A DNA stretch of 64,000 nt, from NCBI GenBank assembly GCA_016714795.1, contig JADKCA010000001.1, positions 848,035 to 912,034 of the forward strand. The letters run 5' to 3'. A program made the translations under genes and the position numbers. This document shows, one piece after another, positions 1 through 9,393 of this stretch. The notes beneath the pieces were generated by a model that was not told the origin of the DNA, searched no databases, and worked only from the letters and a program-made list of their open reading frames with translations. The first letter of the stretch is position 1. Each line of letters starts with the position of its first letter. The DNA comes from Sphingomonadales bacterium (GTDB taxonomy: Bacteria > Pseudomonadota > Alphaproteobacteria > Sphingomonadales > Sphingomonadaceae).

Positions 1-2
1 GC

Positions 3-560
3 GCGATTGGCCAGCTCTGGGGCTTTCTCCAGATGCCCGCCGTGGCGGTGGGCAGTGCGGTGTCGGCCATGGCGGCTCAGAACATTGGCGCGGGCCGGTG
101 GGACAGAATAGACCGGACGGCATGGGGCGGCATCGGCATCAACCTGCTGATGACCGGATCGCTGGTGTTGCTGATCACGCTGTTCCAGCGCCCCTTGCTC
201 GGCCTGTTTCTGCCCGTAGGCAGTCCCGCAATAGAGATTGGCGCACATATCAACCTGATTCTGGGGTGGACGCATGTTTTTCTGGGCGTCTCGACCATCG
301 TCACGTCCATCGTCCGCGCGAACGGCGCCATGTTCTGGCCACTGGTCAATCTCTTCTGCTCAGCGGTGCTGCTCCGCTTTTCCATCGGCCTGCTGGGCCA
401 CCCTTATTGGGGCGCAGACGCCATCTGGGCGAGTTTTGGCGCGCATGCCCTCGTCTCGACGCTCTGGTCGCTCGCTTATTATCGCTGGGGCCGCTGGCGC
501 GAAGCCAAGGGGCCAATGGGCGGACGATCAGTCCCCCCGGGCGAGACCGGCCTTGCGTAG
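3..560 (+). CDS. MATE-family efflux transporter, C-terminal part
   Basis: The reading frame is open from the left edge, so the start lies outside the window; about 185 C-terminal residues are seen. The visible part starts with IGQLWGFLQMP and then AVGSAVSAMAAQNIGAG, a pattern typical of the second half of MATE (multi-antimicrobial extrusion) transporters, followed by four or five hydrophobic membrane helices and a short basic cytosolic tail. These proteins export cationic drugs or other organic compounds across the inner membrane in exchange for Na+ or H+. The last 33 bases overlap the 3' end of the convergent oxygenase gene. The family is clear; the substrate cannot be told from this fragment. 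Confidence 0.85.
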   Translation, partial: AIGQLWGFLQMPAVAVGSAVSAMAAQNIGAGRWDRIDRTAWGGIGINLLMTGSLVLLITLFQRPLLGLFLPVGSPAIEIGAHINLILGWTHVFLGVSTIVTSIVRANGAMFWPLVNLFCSAVLLRFSIGLLGHPYWGADAIWASFGAHALVSTLWSLAYYRWGRWREAKGPMGGRSVPPGETGLA

Positions 561-1379
561 CACCCGCCACGCGGTTGCCTTTCCCGCATTCTGGTGCGGC
601 CAGTTTCCCGGAGCCGACGGCTTCAGCCCAGCGCGTCGCAACAGGCTGTTGAGCGCCCGCGCATCCGCCTCGCGATAGCTCCATTCGGAGCGCCAGGTGA
701 TGGAGAGCGAGATAGAAACCGCGCTGCCCACCTTCACCCAATGCGGAATCTTGACCGGCATATGCACGGCATCGCCCGGCAACAGACGGAAATCGGTGCG
801 GACATCAGCAAATTCATCGCGCCATTCCAGATTGCGATGATGACGTCCCAGGTGAAAATCCTCATGCGCGCGCGGGTCCACTATCCGCTCATCATCCTTG
901 GGGAAGACGGTCATGGTCTTCTCGCCCCGGATCTGGAGCAGGATGTTATGTTCCGGATCAAAATGAAACGGCGTGACGGCATGGGGTGAAGAAATGAAGA
1001 TGAACCCCTCCTGCCCCAGCATCGCGCCGGTTTTGGTGCGCGTCACATCTTCCAGCTCAGCGAGTGCGTCCTTGAGCAGGCGCGCATAATCGGGATGCTG
1101 TTCGATCCGCTTGAGCACCATCCACGATCCGTTTTCCTCGATGGAGCGGATCGTCTCTTCAATGCTGAGATTGGATTTCGGCGTGTCTTCCGGGGCGATG
1201 CCGATGGGGATCAAGGCCGGATTATACTCCACCGACGAGGCCGGGAGGGCGTGCGCCAGATGCACCAGTGCTTCAAGAGTCAGCAGCGGATGATCGGCCA
1301 GCCCATGCGTCAGCGGGCCGGGCGTTTCTGGATAGAGCGCCGAAAAGGCGGCTTTCGAATCAGGCGGAAAGGCGGTCAT
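528..1379 (-). CDS. JmjC/cupin-like 2-oxoglutarate Fe(II) oxygenase-type protein
   Basis: A 283-residue protein with the shape of the cupin-like/JmjC family. It has an iron-binding HxD motif (H139, D141, in PFHFDPEHN) and a distal histidine (H206 or H213) after PGD, as expected for the facial triad. A lysine in RGEKTMTVFP may take the 2-oxoglutarate position. Such enzymes hydroxylate proteins, peptides or small molecules. It follows the acyltransferase gene with an ATGA overlap, so the two are translationally coupled and probably act on a common substrate. No signal peptide is seen, suggesting a cytosolic enzyme. The substrate is unknown. Confidence 0.75.
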   Translation of the reverse strand: MTAFPPDSKAAFSALYPETPGPLTHGLADHPLLTLEALVHLAHALPASSVEYNPALIPIGIAPEDTPKSNLSIEETIRSIEENGSWMVLKRIEQHPDYARLLKDALAELEDVTRTKTGAMLGQEGFIFISSPHAVTPFHFDPEHNILLQIRGEKTMTVFPKDDERIVDPRAHEDFHLGRHHRNLEWRDEFADVRTDFRLLPGDAVHMPVKIPHWVKVGSAVSISLSITWRSEWSYREADARALNSLLRRAGLKPSAPGNWPHQNAGKATAWRVLRKAGLARGD

Positions 1380-2539
1380 TCAGGATCTCCTGCGGGAGTG
1401 CGCCATGCGCGGACGCGGGCCGAAGCCTCCTCTGCCGCGCGGCACAGCGCATAGGTGGCGCGGCGTTTCAGTCCGGAAAGCGGAACGCTGATCTGCACGA
1501 TCTGGCGGCGTTCGGCCCACAGGCTGTTGATCATGGGGTGGTCCTCCACAGCGCAACTATCCATCCAGTCAATTTCCGGATCAGCGAGCACGCGCATGAG
1601 GTTTTCTATTTCAATCATCACGCCGGGCGAAAAGCGGGACAGCCGCTCGTCATAGGCAATCTTGTACGACCAGCTGGCAGGCGGCGTGCGGAAGTTGATC
1701 AGCATGGCAATGGCCTCGCCGTTCAGGTCGAGGCGGAGGAACTCCAGCCGCCCGGTTGCCCAAGCCCCCGCCATCATGCGGTGGAAAAAGCTGCGTGTGG
1801 CCGCACCATTGGCAAAGGCCGCGCCGCGCTCTCCCTTCCAGCCCGCAGCTTCAAGCGAAAGATACACGTCGCACCAGTCCGACAGGTCGGATTCATCCTC
1901 CAGCATGGTGGAGACCAAAGTGCCCAGCTCGGCAATGCGATAGCCCAACCGCCGCCATTCCTTGCGCTTCTTGGCGCGGATGTGCGCTTCCAGATAGGCC
2001 TCGCCTTCCAGCTCGCTGTGCAGCAGGGCGCGGCTCTTGTGATGGACGATGGGGCACGGCCGGTTGAGCTGTGCTGCCGCCGCGCACAGGCCCAGATGGT
2101 TTGCGCCATCCCGTTCAAGGCCGGACAGGCTGAGAAAGCCCGGTGCCCAGCCTGCGCCATCCAGCGCACGCAGCAGTCCCGCAGCCCAGGCCCGTTCCAG
2201 CCCGGCACGCACCAGCGGCGTTCCCATGAAGCATTGGTAGTGCGCCCAATTGCCGACATGGCGCGCGGGCACGCGGCCATAATTTCCCTGAATGGCGAGC
2301 GGCATCAGGCCCGCCAGTTCCGCGCCCTGCCATGCCTGCGCAATCCAGACCGGGCGGGCATCGCGCAGATGCTCCAGAGCGGCCGTCAGATACCAATGTT
2401 CGAAAAAGGGATTGGCCTCCCCGGCGTTGCGGGCGAGCGCGATCCATGCCTGCGGATCGGGCAGTTCACCCGCTCCGACAGGGGTTATCCGCACCTCCAG
2501 ATCCGTGGCGGTTGAGGATGGGCGCATCAGCATCGCCAT
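1376..2539 (-). CDS. GNAT-fold acyltransferase, CelD/BioF2-like (FemAB-type)
   Basis: A 387-residue protein beginning ITPVGAGELPDPQAWIALA and containing NPFFEHWYL near the N-terminus, a pattern of the CelD/BcsL-type (Acetyltransf_6) proteins. These have two GNAT-like lobes and are often found in polysaccharide or lipid modification loci. The C-terminal half carries FLRLDLNGEAIAMLINFR and SWSYKIAYDE, the usual core of the second lobe. Three ATG codons lie within the first five codons, so the exact start is uncertain by a few residues. It is the first gene of a two-gene unit with the JmjC-like gene and is divergent from hemB. Acyl donor and acceptor cannot be read from the sequence. Confidence 0.7.
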   Translation of the reverse strand: MAMLMRPSSTATDLEVRITPVGAGELPDPQAWIALARNAGEANPFFEHWYLTAALEHLRDARPVWIAQAWQGAELAGLMPLAIQGNYGRVPARHVGNWAHYQCFMGTPLVRAGLERAWAAGLLRALDGAGWAPGFLSLSGLERDGANHLGLCAAAAQLNRPCPIVHHKSRALLHSELEGEAYLEAHIRAKKRKEWRRLGYRIAELGTLVSTMLEDESDLSDWCDVYLSLEAAGWKGERGAAFANGAATRSFFHRMMAGAWATGRLEFLRLDLNGEAIAMLINFRTPPASWSYKIAYDERLSRFSPGVMIEIENLMRVLADPEIDWMDSCAVEDHPMINSLWAERRQIVQISVPLSGLKRRATYALCRAAEEASARVRAWRTPAGDPE

Positions 2540-2615
2540 ACTCCTAATGGCAAAGCGCTAAGATCAGCCTAATTTTGCGGTTTGGTTGCGCCGGATTTCG
2601 GACTAGAAGCACCGT

Positions 2616-3603
2616 ATGACATCCAATTTTCCCCTCACCCGCTTGCGCCGCACCCGTGCCACGTCATGGTCGCGCGCGCTTCATGCCGAAACCCGCCTGT
2701 CTCCGGCGGACCTGATCTGGCCGCTGTTCATTGCGTCTGGCGATGAGGAAGAGCCGATTTCATCTCTGCCCGGCGTATCGCGCTGGTCTGTCAGGCAGAT
2801 CGTGGACCGGGCGAAGGAAGCCCATGCGCAGGGCATTCCCTGCCTTGCCCTGTTCCCCAACACGCCGCGCGCCCTACGGACCGAGGATGGCCGCGAGGCG
2901 CTCAATCCGGACAATCTCATGTGCCGCGCTACCAAGGCGATCAAGGATGCGGTGCCAGACATTGGCGTGCTGACCGATGTTGCGCTCGACCCCTATACCG
3001 CGCACGGCCATGACGGGCTGGTCGATGAAAAGGGCTATGTGCTGAACGACGCCACGGTGGAAGTTCTGATCGGACAGGCTCTCAATCAGGCCCGCGCCGG
3101 GGCTGACGTCATAGCGCCATCGGACATGATGGATGGGCGCATTGGCGCGATCCGCTTTGCACTGGAGGAAGAGGCGCTGCCTAACGTCCAGATCATGTCT
3201 TACGCCGCCAAATATGCGAGCGCCTTTTACGGCCCGTTCCGCGATGCCGTGGGCGCAGCTGGCCTGTTGCAGGGTGACAAGAAAACCTACCAGATGGACC
3301 CCGCCAATACCGAAGAGGCGCTGCGCGAAGTGGAAATGGATCTGGCCGAGGGTGCGGACAGCGTGATGGTGAAACCCGGCCTGCCCTATCTGGATATCAT
3401 CTGGCGTGTGAAGAATGAGTTTCAAGTGCCTGTATTTGCGTATCAAGTGTCTGGCGAATATGCGATGCTCGAAGCCGCCGTCGCGGCAGGCGCGGGAGAT
3501 CGGGACAAGCTGGTTTCGAAACCTGCTCGCCTTCAAACGCGCGGGCTGTTCGGGCGTCCTCACCTATCATGCGCTACATGCGGCGCGATTGCTGAATGGG
3601 TGA
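2616..3603 (+). CDS. hemB: Delta-aminolevulinic acid dehydratase (porphobilinogen synthase), frameshifted near the 3' end
   Basis: HemB condenses two 5-aminolevulinate molecules to porphobilinogen in haem synthesis. The two active-site lysines are visible: K199 in MSYAAKYAS and K253 in MVKPGLPY. The metal loop reads ALDPYTAHGHDG, without the cysteine cluster of zinc enzymes, as in alphaproteobacterial magnesium-type HemB. After DRDKLV (about 3508) the frame runs into non-homologous sequence, while the expected C-terminus LLAFKRAGCSGVLTYHAL is in the +1 frame and ends at 3603. One extra or two missing bases near 3508-3515 would explain this. The restored stop overlaps the next gene's start by eight bases, supporting 3603 as the true end. 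Since the gene is essential, a sequence error is the likeliest cause. Confidence 0.9.
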
Positions 3604-4135
3604 ATTCCGGCTCCAGACCGAACGGCTGATCCTGCGCGATTGGGAAGAACGCGATCTGGAGGCCTTTGCTGCCATGTGCGCCGATCCGCGCGTGATGGCC
3701 ACGCTGGGGCCAGTCATGGACAAAGACGCCACGGCAGCGCTGCTTGACCGGGTCAAAGCAATTGCAGAGACGCACGGCCATAGCTTCTGGGCGCTGGAAC
3801 GGCGGGCGGACGGTGCATTTCTGGGCTGGTGCGGGTTGATCCGGGGGCTGGACGGCCCGATTGAGGGCAAGGCGGAAATCGGCTGGCGACTTGCCTTTGA
3901 CGGCTGGGGCCAAGGTTATGCCCGCGAAGCGGCGGAGGCGACGCTGGACTGGGGATTCCGCCATCTGGCGGATGATACGATCTGGGCGATCACGGCGGCC
4001 TCCAACCATCGCAGCTGGGGCCTGATGGAGCGGCTGGGCATGGTGCGCCATCCAGACCTCGATTTTGATCATCCGCGCGTCGCGCATGGCAGCCCGCTCA
4101 AGCGGCATGTGACCTATTCCATTGGCAGGCCATGA
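3596..4135 (+). CDS. GNAT family N-acetyltransferase, RimJ/RimL-like
   Basis: A 179-residue single-domain acetyltransferase of the RimJ/RimL type, starting with EFRLQTERLILRDWEERDLE. The acetyl-CoA loop is the GWGQGYAREAAEA segment, and the later ITAASNHRSWGLMERLGM is the usual final part of the fold (asparagine plus MERLGM). RimJ/RimL enzymes acetylate ribosomal protein N-termini; relatives acetylate antibiotics or small amines, so the substrate is open. The start ATG lies inside the end of hemB, so the pair is probably co-translated. Confidence 0.85.
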   Translation: MGEFRLQTERLILRDWEERDLEAFAAMCADPRVMATLGPVMDKDATAALLDRVKAIAETHGHSFWALERRADGAFLGWCGLIRGLDGPIEGKAEIGWRLAFDGWGQGYAREAAEATLDWGFRHLADDTIWAITAASNHRSWGLMERLGMVRHPDLDFDHPRVAHGSPLKRHVTYSIGRP

Positions 4136-4219
4136 CATTTGCGATTGCGTTAACCATGTTGTGACGCTTTGCTGTCACACCCCGGACGATTTCGAACTGA
4201 GCCGGAGGATCGGACGCGC

Positions 4220-6433
4220 ATGACAGACCAGACCGCAGCAGACGCCCCCGTTTCGCGCCTGCCCTTTCTTGTGGCGATCTGCGCCGGTTCATTCCTGTTG
4301 TTTCTGGTGCAGCCGATGGTCGCGCGCATGGCGTTGCCCCGGCTGGGCGGCGCGCCGGCGGTGTGGAACTCCGCGATGCTGGTTTATCAGGCGCTGCTCT
4401 TGGGCGGTTATGCCTGGGCGCATTGGCTGGGCCGGTTTCCGGGGCGCATACCGGCACGCTTCCATATCGGATTGGGGCTGCTGGCGCTTGTCATGCTGCC
4501 CATCGGTCTGATGGATACACAATTGCCGGTGGACGCGAACCCGTTCCTGTGGGTGCCATGGCTGCTGCTGGGCTCGATCGGCCCTCTCTTCTTCGTGATT
4601 TCGGCTCAGGCACCGCTCCTCCAGCGCTGGTATGGGCTGGCGGGCGGGGCAGATCCCTACCCGCTCTACTCCGCATCCAATCTCGGCAGCTTTGCAGGGC
4701 TGATCGCCTATCCACTGGTTGTTGAGCCGTTGCTGCCGGTCAAGGCGCAAAGTCTGGTGTGGAGTGCGGGCTATGGGCTTGTTGTCCTCCTCACCCTTTT
4801 CGTCGCGTTGCGCGTGCCCAAAGACGCTGCACCCGATCTGGCGGGAGATGAAAGCGCGCCACCCTCCACCCGCTCGATGGCGTGGTGGGTGCTGCTGGCG
4901 GCCATTCCGTCCGCGCTGATGCTGTCCACCACATTGCACCTCACCACCGATGTCATGGCCATGCCGCTGCTCTGGGTTGTGCCGCTGGGCCTGTATCTGC
5001 TGAGCTTCTCGATTGCTTTTGCAGATGCGCGCGGTCCGGCCAACCTGGCCATCCGGATTGCCCCGCTCGCTCTGCTCTTTTCCGGCTATGGTGTGTTCGT
5101 GGCGGAAACGCGGATCATGATGGTCTTTGTCGGAGCCTCGATCCTCAGCCTGTTTCTGGTCGCCATCGCACTTCATGCGCGCATGTTTGACGAGCGGCCC
5201 GCGCCTGCGCACCTGACCCGTTTCTATTTCGCCATGTCGCTGGGCGGCGTGATTGGCGGCCTGTTCGGCGCGCTATTTGCGCCGCTGGTGTTTGACTGGA
5301 CCTATGAGCATCCCATCCTGTTGCTGGCATCGGGCCTGCTGCTGGTCGGCCGACCGTTGCTAGGTCTGCTGTCCGGGCTGGATCGCAGCCGCTTCCGGAT
5401 CGTGGCCGCCATTCTGGTGGCCATCGGCTTCGTCATCTCGCTTGGTGCGCAAGGCTGGATTTTGGAGCCCGCCCGTCAGTCCTTCAAAGCGCTGGGTTCG
5501 CTTGCGATACTCGTCATGGCGCTTGCCGCCATGGGCCACCGCATCCTCTTCACAGCACTTCTCGGCATGTTGATGCTGACGATGGGCGGCTGGGAAAAGC
5601 TGGAGCATTCATGGGAAGGCCGTATGACGCGCAGCTTCTTCGGCATTTACACAATCCGCGATTATCCGGGCCAAATTCGCTATCTCGTCCATGGCACCAC
5701 CTCGCACGGCGTCCAGATCCAGACGCAAGAGCGTGAGCGCGAAGCGACGGCCTATTATTCCGTCAGCTCCGGCGTGGGACTTGCCATGAAGGCTGGCCCC
5801 GATCTGTTTGGCCCTGCGGCCCGGATCAGCGTTGTGGGGCTCGGCGCGGGCACGCTGGCCTGCTATGCGCAGCCGGGACAGGATTGGCGCTTTTACGAGA
5901 TTGATCCCGCCATCGCCGCCATCGCCAGCGATCCCAAGCGCTTCACCTTCCTCAGCAACTGCACGCCCAAGGCTCCGATCCTGATCGGCGATGCCCGGCT
6001 GGTTCTCGAACGCCAAACACAGGGCGCGCGCGATCTGCTCGTGGTCGATGCCTTCTCATCCGATTCCGTGCCCATGCACCTGCTGACGCGAGAGGCATTT
6101 GGCGTTTACGGGCGCTATCTGACGCGTGATGGGCTGTTGATGATCCATATTTCCAACCGCTACCTGACGCTGGAACCTGTTGTCGCCGCAGCGCGCCAGT
6201 CTGGATGGCAAACCCGCATCCGTTTTGACCGCCCGGTCCAGAATGAGCGCAACAAGGCGATGACAGCCTCGTCATGGGTCGCCCTTTCGCGCAGTCCGGC
6301 TACGTTGGCCGCGCTGGAAAAGGCCTCTCCACCCGCCAGTTGGGAAGCTCTGGCCCCGGGGCAGCCGGTTATGGCGTGGACGGACGATCATGCCAGCATC
6401 CTGCCCATCATCAAATGGCGCTGGCCGCATTGA
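4220..6433 (+). CDS. Membrane protein with C-terminal spermidine-synthase-like domain
   Basis: A 737-residue protein. Roughly residues 15-460 form many hydrophobic helices, beginning FLVAICAGSFLLFLVQPMVAR, and the last 270 residues are a soluble spermidine-synthase/methyltransferase fold with motif I VVGLGAGTLACYA and the acidic loop FYEIDPAI. DLLVVDAFSSDSVPMHLLT follows as the catalytic-site segment. The start at 4220 is chosen over an upstream TTG because GGAGG lies about 11 bases before it. Such fused transporters/aminopropyltransferase-like proteins are widespread and mostly uncharacterised; the canonical polyamine-binding residues cannot be confirmed by eye. It may act on a polyamine or another substrate at the inner membrane. 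Confidence 0.8.
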   Translation: MTDQTAADAPVSRLPFLVAICAGSFLLFLVQPMVARMALPRLGGAPAVWNSAMLVYQALLLGGYAWAHWLGRFPGRIPARFHIGLGLLALVMLPIGLMDTQLPVDANPFLWVPWLLLGSIGPLFFVISAQAPLLQRWYGLAGGADPYPLYSASNLGSFAGLIAYPLVVEPLLPVKAQSLVWSAGYGLVVLLTLFVALRVPKDAAPDLAGDESAPPSTRSMAWWVLLAAIPSALMLSTTLHLTTDVMAMPLLWVVPLGLYLLSFSIAFADARGPANLAIRIAPLALLFSGYGVFVAETRIMMVFVGASILSLFLVAIALHARMFDERPAPAHLTRFYFAMSLGGVIGGLFGALFAPLVFDWTYEHPILLLASGLLLVGRPLLGLLSGLDRSRFRIVAAILVAIGFVISLGAQGWILEPARQSFKALGSLAILVMALAAMGHRILFTALLGMLMLTMGGWEKLEHSWEGRMTRSFFGIYTIRDYPGQIRYLVHGTTSHGVQIQTQEREREATAYYSVSSGVGLAMKAGPDLFGPAARISVVGLGAGTLACYAQPGQDWRFYEIDPAIAAIASDPKRFTFLSNCTPKAPILIGDARLVLERQTQGARDLLVVDAFSSDSVPMHLLTREAFGVYGRYLTRDGLLMIHISNRYLTLEPVVAAARQSGWQTRIRFDRPVQNERNKAMTASSWVALSRSPATLAALEKASPPASWEALAPGQPVMAWTDDHASILPIIKWRWPH

Positions 6434-6479
6434 TCAGTCAGGGCTTGCCATGCCCCCCGCGCTTGCGCCAAGCAGGGGC

Positions 6480-7025
6480 ATGACCCAAGCCAGCATCATC
6501 CCCTTCAACGGCAAAACGCCTGTCATCCACCCCTCAGCCTTCATCGCGCCCGGCGTCCGCATCATCGGCGATGTCACCATCGGTGCAGAGGCCAGCATCT
6601 GGTATAATTGCGTGCTGCGCGGCGACGTGAACGCGATCCGCATCGGTGCGCGCTCCAACATTCAGGACGGCACCGTGATCCATTGCGACGCGGACAAGGG
6701 TTTTGTGAAAGGCACGCCGACCATTATCGAGGAAGAGGCGCTGATCGGCCATATGGCGATGTTGCACGGCTGCACTGTGGGCCGGAACGCGCTGGTGGGG
6801 CTTGGCTCGATCGTGATGGATGGCTGCGTGCTGGAGGAGAATTCCATGCTGGCAGCAGGCGGGATGCTGACGCCCGGCAAATCCATCGGCTCATGCCAGA
6901 TGTGGGGCGGCAGGCCCGCCAAATTCATGCGAGAGCTGGACGAGAATTGGGCCACCGGCAACCGGCTGGCCGTCGCGCATTATGTGCAGAACGGGCAGGC
7001 GCACAAAGCGGCCTGTGGCGACTGA
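6480..7025 (+). CDS. Gamma-carbonic anhydrase family protein (left-handed beta-helix hexapeptide repeats)
   Basis: A 181-residue hexapeptide-repeat protein. It keeps the gamma-class metal site as H68, H91 and H96 (VIHCD and GHMAMLHGC), plus R47, D49 and Q62 around the active site. Gamma-class relatives of the YrdA/CaiE group are trimers that bind zinc or iron; many have low or undetected carbonic anhydrase activity, so the reaction is uncertain. The ATG at 6480 is used because the homology begins just after it; the frame is open upstream with other possible starts. It follows the spermidine-synthase-like gene by 46 bases. Confidence 0.85.
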   Translation: MTQASIIPFNGKTPVIHPSAFIAPGVRIIGDVTIGAEASIWYNCVLRGDVNAIRIGARSNIQDGTVIHCDADKGFVKGTPTIIEEEALIGHMAMLHGCTVGRNALVGLGSIVMDGCVLEENSMLAAGGMLTPGKSIGSCQMWGGRPAKFMRELDENWATGNRLAVAHYVQNGQAHKAACGD

Positions 7026-7028
7026 ACC

Positions 7029-7517
7029 CTACTGCCCCGCCGCGCGGATCAGGCGTTGCAGGGCATTTAATTGGGCAGCATCCATCGTCCCCATTTTGGC
7101 CATCGCCGCTTCAACGGCGGCCCGGTCTGCCGAGGGCGGACCCAGCAGAAGCCCGCGCATGATGGCATCCAGATCGGCCAGAGCCACCTGAATCGGCTCC
7201 CGCGTCCGCTCCAGTCGAGAAATGGACATTTGTGCGGCAATCCATGATTCGCTGCCCTGGCGGCGATCACTGGCGGCCACCGCTTTGTCTGCCAGTGCCA
7301 GTGCCGCATCAAACGCCCCCTGCCCGGCCTCCGCACGGGCAACCGCTCCGTCTACCTGCGCGATCAGCCCGGCATCAGACACCGCAGGCGGCGCTGGTGG
7401 CGCAGTTTGCGGTGCCGCTTTCTCGTAAGGCCGGGGTGCCAAAGAGGGATAGGTGCCCGGCGCGGCGCATGACGCGAGCAAAAGGGCGGGCAAAAGCGGC
7501 AGGAATGCGGATTTCAT
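7029..7517 (-). CDS. Hypothetical lipoprotein, alanine-rich
   Basis: A 162-residue protein with a lipoprotein signal peptide: KSAFLPLLPALLLAS followed by the lipobox cysteine (LLASC), so it should be lipidated and anchored in a membrane facing the periplasm. A proline-rich linker is followed by an alpha-helical, alanine-rich region (residues about 50-160). The start at 7517 is chosen since the signal peptide begins there; the frame is open further upstream. No known domain is recognised. It converges on the carbonic anhydrase-like gene with only three bases between them. Confidence 0.7.
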   Translation of the reverse strand: MKSAFLPLLPALLLASCAAPGTYPSLAPRPYEKAAPQTAPPAPPAVSDAGLIAQVDGAVARAEAGQGAFDAALALADKAVAASDRRQGSESWIAAQMSISRLERTREPIQVALADLDAIMRGLLLGPPSADRAAVEAAMAKMGTMDAAQLNALQRLIRAAGQ

Positions 7518-7601
7518 GGGCTGGAGATAGGGATAATTGCCGAAAGCCGCAACGCCCCCCTTGCAGAATCGGAAAACCCCGCCTAGAGCCGCCTCCACAA
7601 C

Positions 7602-7678
7602 GCGCCCGTAGCTCAGCTGGATAGAGCATCAGACTACGAATCTGAGGGTCGGACGTTCGAATCGTTCCGGGCGCGCCA
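7602..7678 (+). tRNA. tRNA-Arg (anticodon ACG)
   Basis: A full cloverleaf can be drawn. The acceptor GCGCCCG pairs with CGGGCGC, the D arm is GCTC..GAGC, the anticodon stem TCAGA/TCTGA encloses loop CTACGAA with anticodon ACG, and the T arm is GGACG TTCGAAT CGTTC. CCA is encoded at 7676-7678. ACG is normally edited to ICG, which reads most CGN arginine codons. Confidence 0.97.
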
Positions 7679-7701
7679 TTTTTTCCAAATCGGCAGATCA
7701 A

Positions 7702-7732
7702 GAAAAAAGCCAGGCCCAACCGGACCTGGCTT
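7702..7732 (-). terminator. Rho-independent terminator of the RhlE-type helicase gene
   Basis: On the minus strand a GC-rich stem AGCCAGGTCC/GGCCTGGCT closes a short loop and is followed at once by a run of six T. It lies 46 bases past the helicase stop codon. A second perfect 7-bp hairpin (GCCCCGG..CCGGGGC) lies between it and the gene at 7745-7768. Confidence 0.8.
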
Positions 7733-7777
7733 GCTTCATATTGTGCCCCGGATTTTCAGGCCCGGGGCATGTTTGGC

Positions 7778-9113
7778 TTAGCGCGCAGGCTTGCCGCGCT
7801 GGCCACCAGAGGCACGCACCGCGCCCTTGTGAGCGCCCACGCCTGAAGGCTTGCGCGTGGTGAAACGGCGACGAGGCCGTTCTTCCTCGGCACGGGCACC
7901 CTGCCCGCCCCGGCGCTGGCCCTGCGGGTGAGCGGGGCGTTCGGCGGTCACGATCGGCTTGGGCAGCTTGGCAGCTTCCTTTGCGAAGTCTTCCGGCAGC
8001 GGCATCTGTTCCAGCTGGACGCGCGTCAGGCGTTCAATGTCCTTCAGATAGCCGCGCTCTTCACCGTCAACAAAGCTGATCGCCATGCCGTCATTGCCCG
8101 CACGCGCGGTGCGACCGATGCGGTGGACATATTGTTCAGGCACGTTGGGCAGTTCGAAGTTGAACACATGGCTGACGCCCGACACGTCAATGCCGCGCGC
8201 CGCGATGTCTGTCGCCACCAGGATGCGTATCTCACCGGTGCGGAAGGCCTGAAGGGCGGCAGTCCGCTGCGGCTGGCTCTTATTGCCATGGATGGCCGCA
8301 CAGCCGATACCAGCGGCCAGCAGATTCTTCACCACGCGATCCGCGCCGTGCTTGGTGCGCGTGAAGACCAGAGCCCTGTCAATTTCCATCGTCTTGAGAC
8401 GGATGGTCAGCAGCGCCTGCTTTTCCTTCTGGCTGATGAAGGTGACGAATTGTTCGACGCGTTCTGCCGTCGTCGCCTGCGGGGCGACCGAGACGCGCAC
8501 AGGATCGGACAGGAAGCGGTTGCCCAGCTCGGCAATCGTCTTGGGCATGGTGGCGGAGAAGAAGAGCGACTGGCGCTTCTTGGGGAGCAACTGATCCACA
8601 CGCTTGAGCGCATGGATAAAGCCAAGGTCGAGCATCTGGTCAGCTTCGTCGAGCACGAAGATTTCAACGTTGCGCAGGGTCAGCGCGCGCTGGTCGATCA
8701 GATCGAGCAGGCGGCCCGGCGTGGCGACGAGAATATCGACACCGGCTGCCATGGCACGGATCTGCTTGCCAATGGGCACGCCGCCGAACACGGTTTCAAT
8801 GCGCAGGCGATATTGTTTGCCATAATCGCGGAAAGACTGCGCGATCTGCGCGGCCAGTTCGCGGGTGGGAGAGAGGACGAGCATCCGGCAGGAGGCCGCC
8901 ACGGGATGCTTATGGTCCGCCGTCAGCCGCTGGATGGAGGGCAGCGCAAAGGCCGCCGTCTTTCCGGTTCCGGTCTGCGCGATGCCGCACAGATCCTTGC
9001 CTTCCAGCAAAGCGGGGATCGACTGGACCTGAATCGGCGTGGGGGTTTCATAGCCCTTGGCGTGAAGGGCGGCGAAGCGGCTTGGCAAGGCCAAGGTCTG
9101 AAAACTGGGTCAT
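7778..9113 (-). CDS. DEAD-box ATP-dependent RNA helicase, RhlE-like, with a frameshift near the start
   Basis: A DEAD-box helicase that unwinds RNA duplexes in RNA turnover or ribosome assembly. Visible motifs in order: Q-motif PTPIQVQ, Walker A AQTGTGKT, DEAD in VLDEADQM, SAT in FFSATMP, RGIDVSGV and HRIGRTARAG. The basic C-terminal tail (RRRFTTRKP, RASGGQRGKPAR) is typical of RhlE-type enzymes. The main frame begins only at a TTG at 9094, but an ATG at 9113 in another frame encodes MTQFSDLGLAKPL, the expected N-terminus. Removing one base near 9073 joins it to AALHAKGYETPTP. I therefore place the start at 9113 and treat the break as a probable sequence error. Confidence 0.9.
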
Positions 9114-9393
9114 GAAAGACTTTCAAAAATACAAGGCGCGCGCGCCCATTGCGGGCGCACGTTCCGGGTCAAAAAATGACGACCCGCGTGACAAGGGAAG
9201 CCTTGGGGAATGGCACAATCTGCCCGGCCTGCTCCGCCTCGATGGACGGTCAATCACGCTGGCCTTTGAAGGGAGGACAAGGCTGTGCCTTGCTGCGCTG
9301 CAATATATATAGGCGGAAATTCGCTGAAACGCAAGGCCTTGCCGAAACACGCCGTTCAGCCGCCAGCAAGCCAGATAAGCACAGTCTATTCTC

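Noticed and set aside
9114..9393. Small gene upstream of the rhodanese gene
   Set aside because: Short open frames exist on both strands but lack ribosome-binding sites and recognisable similarity; the region is better read as promoter space.
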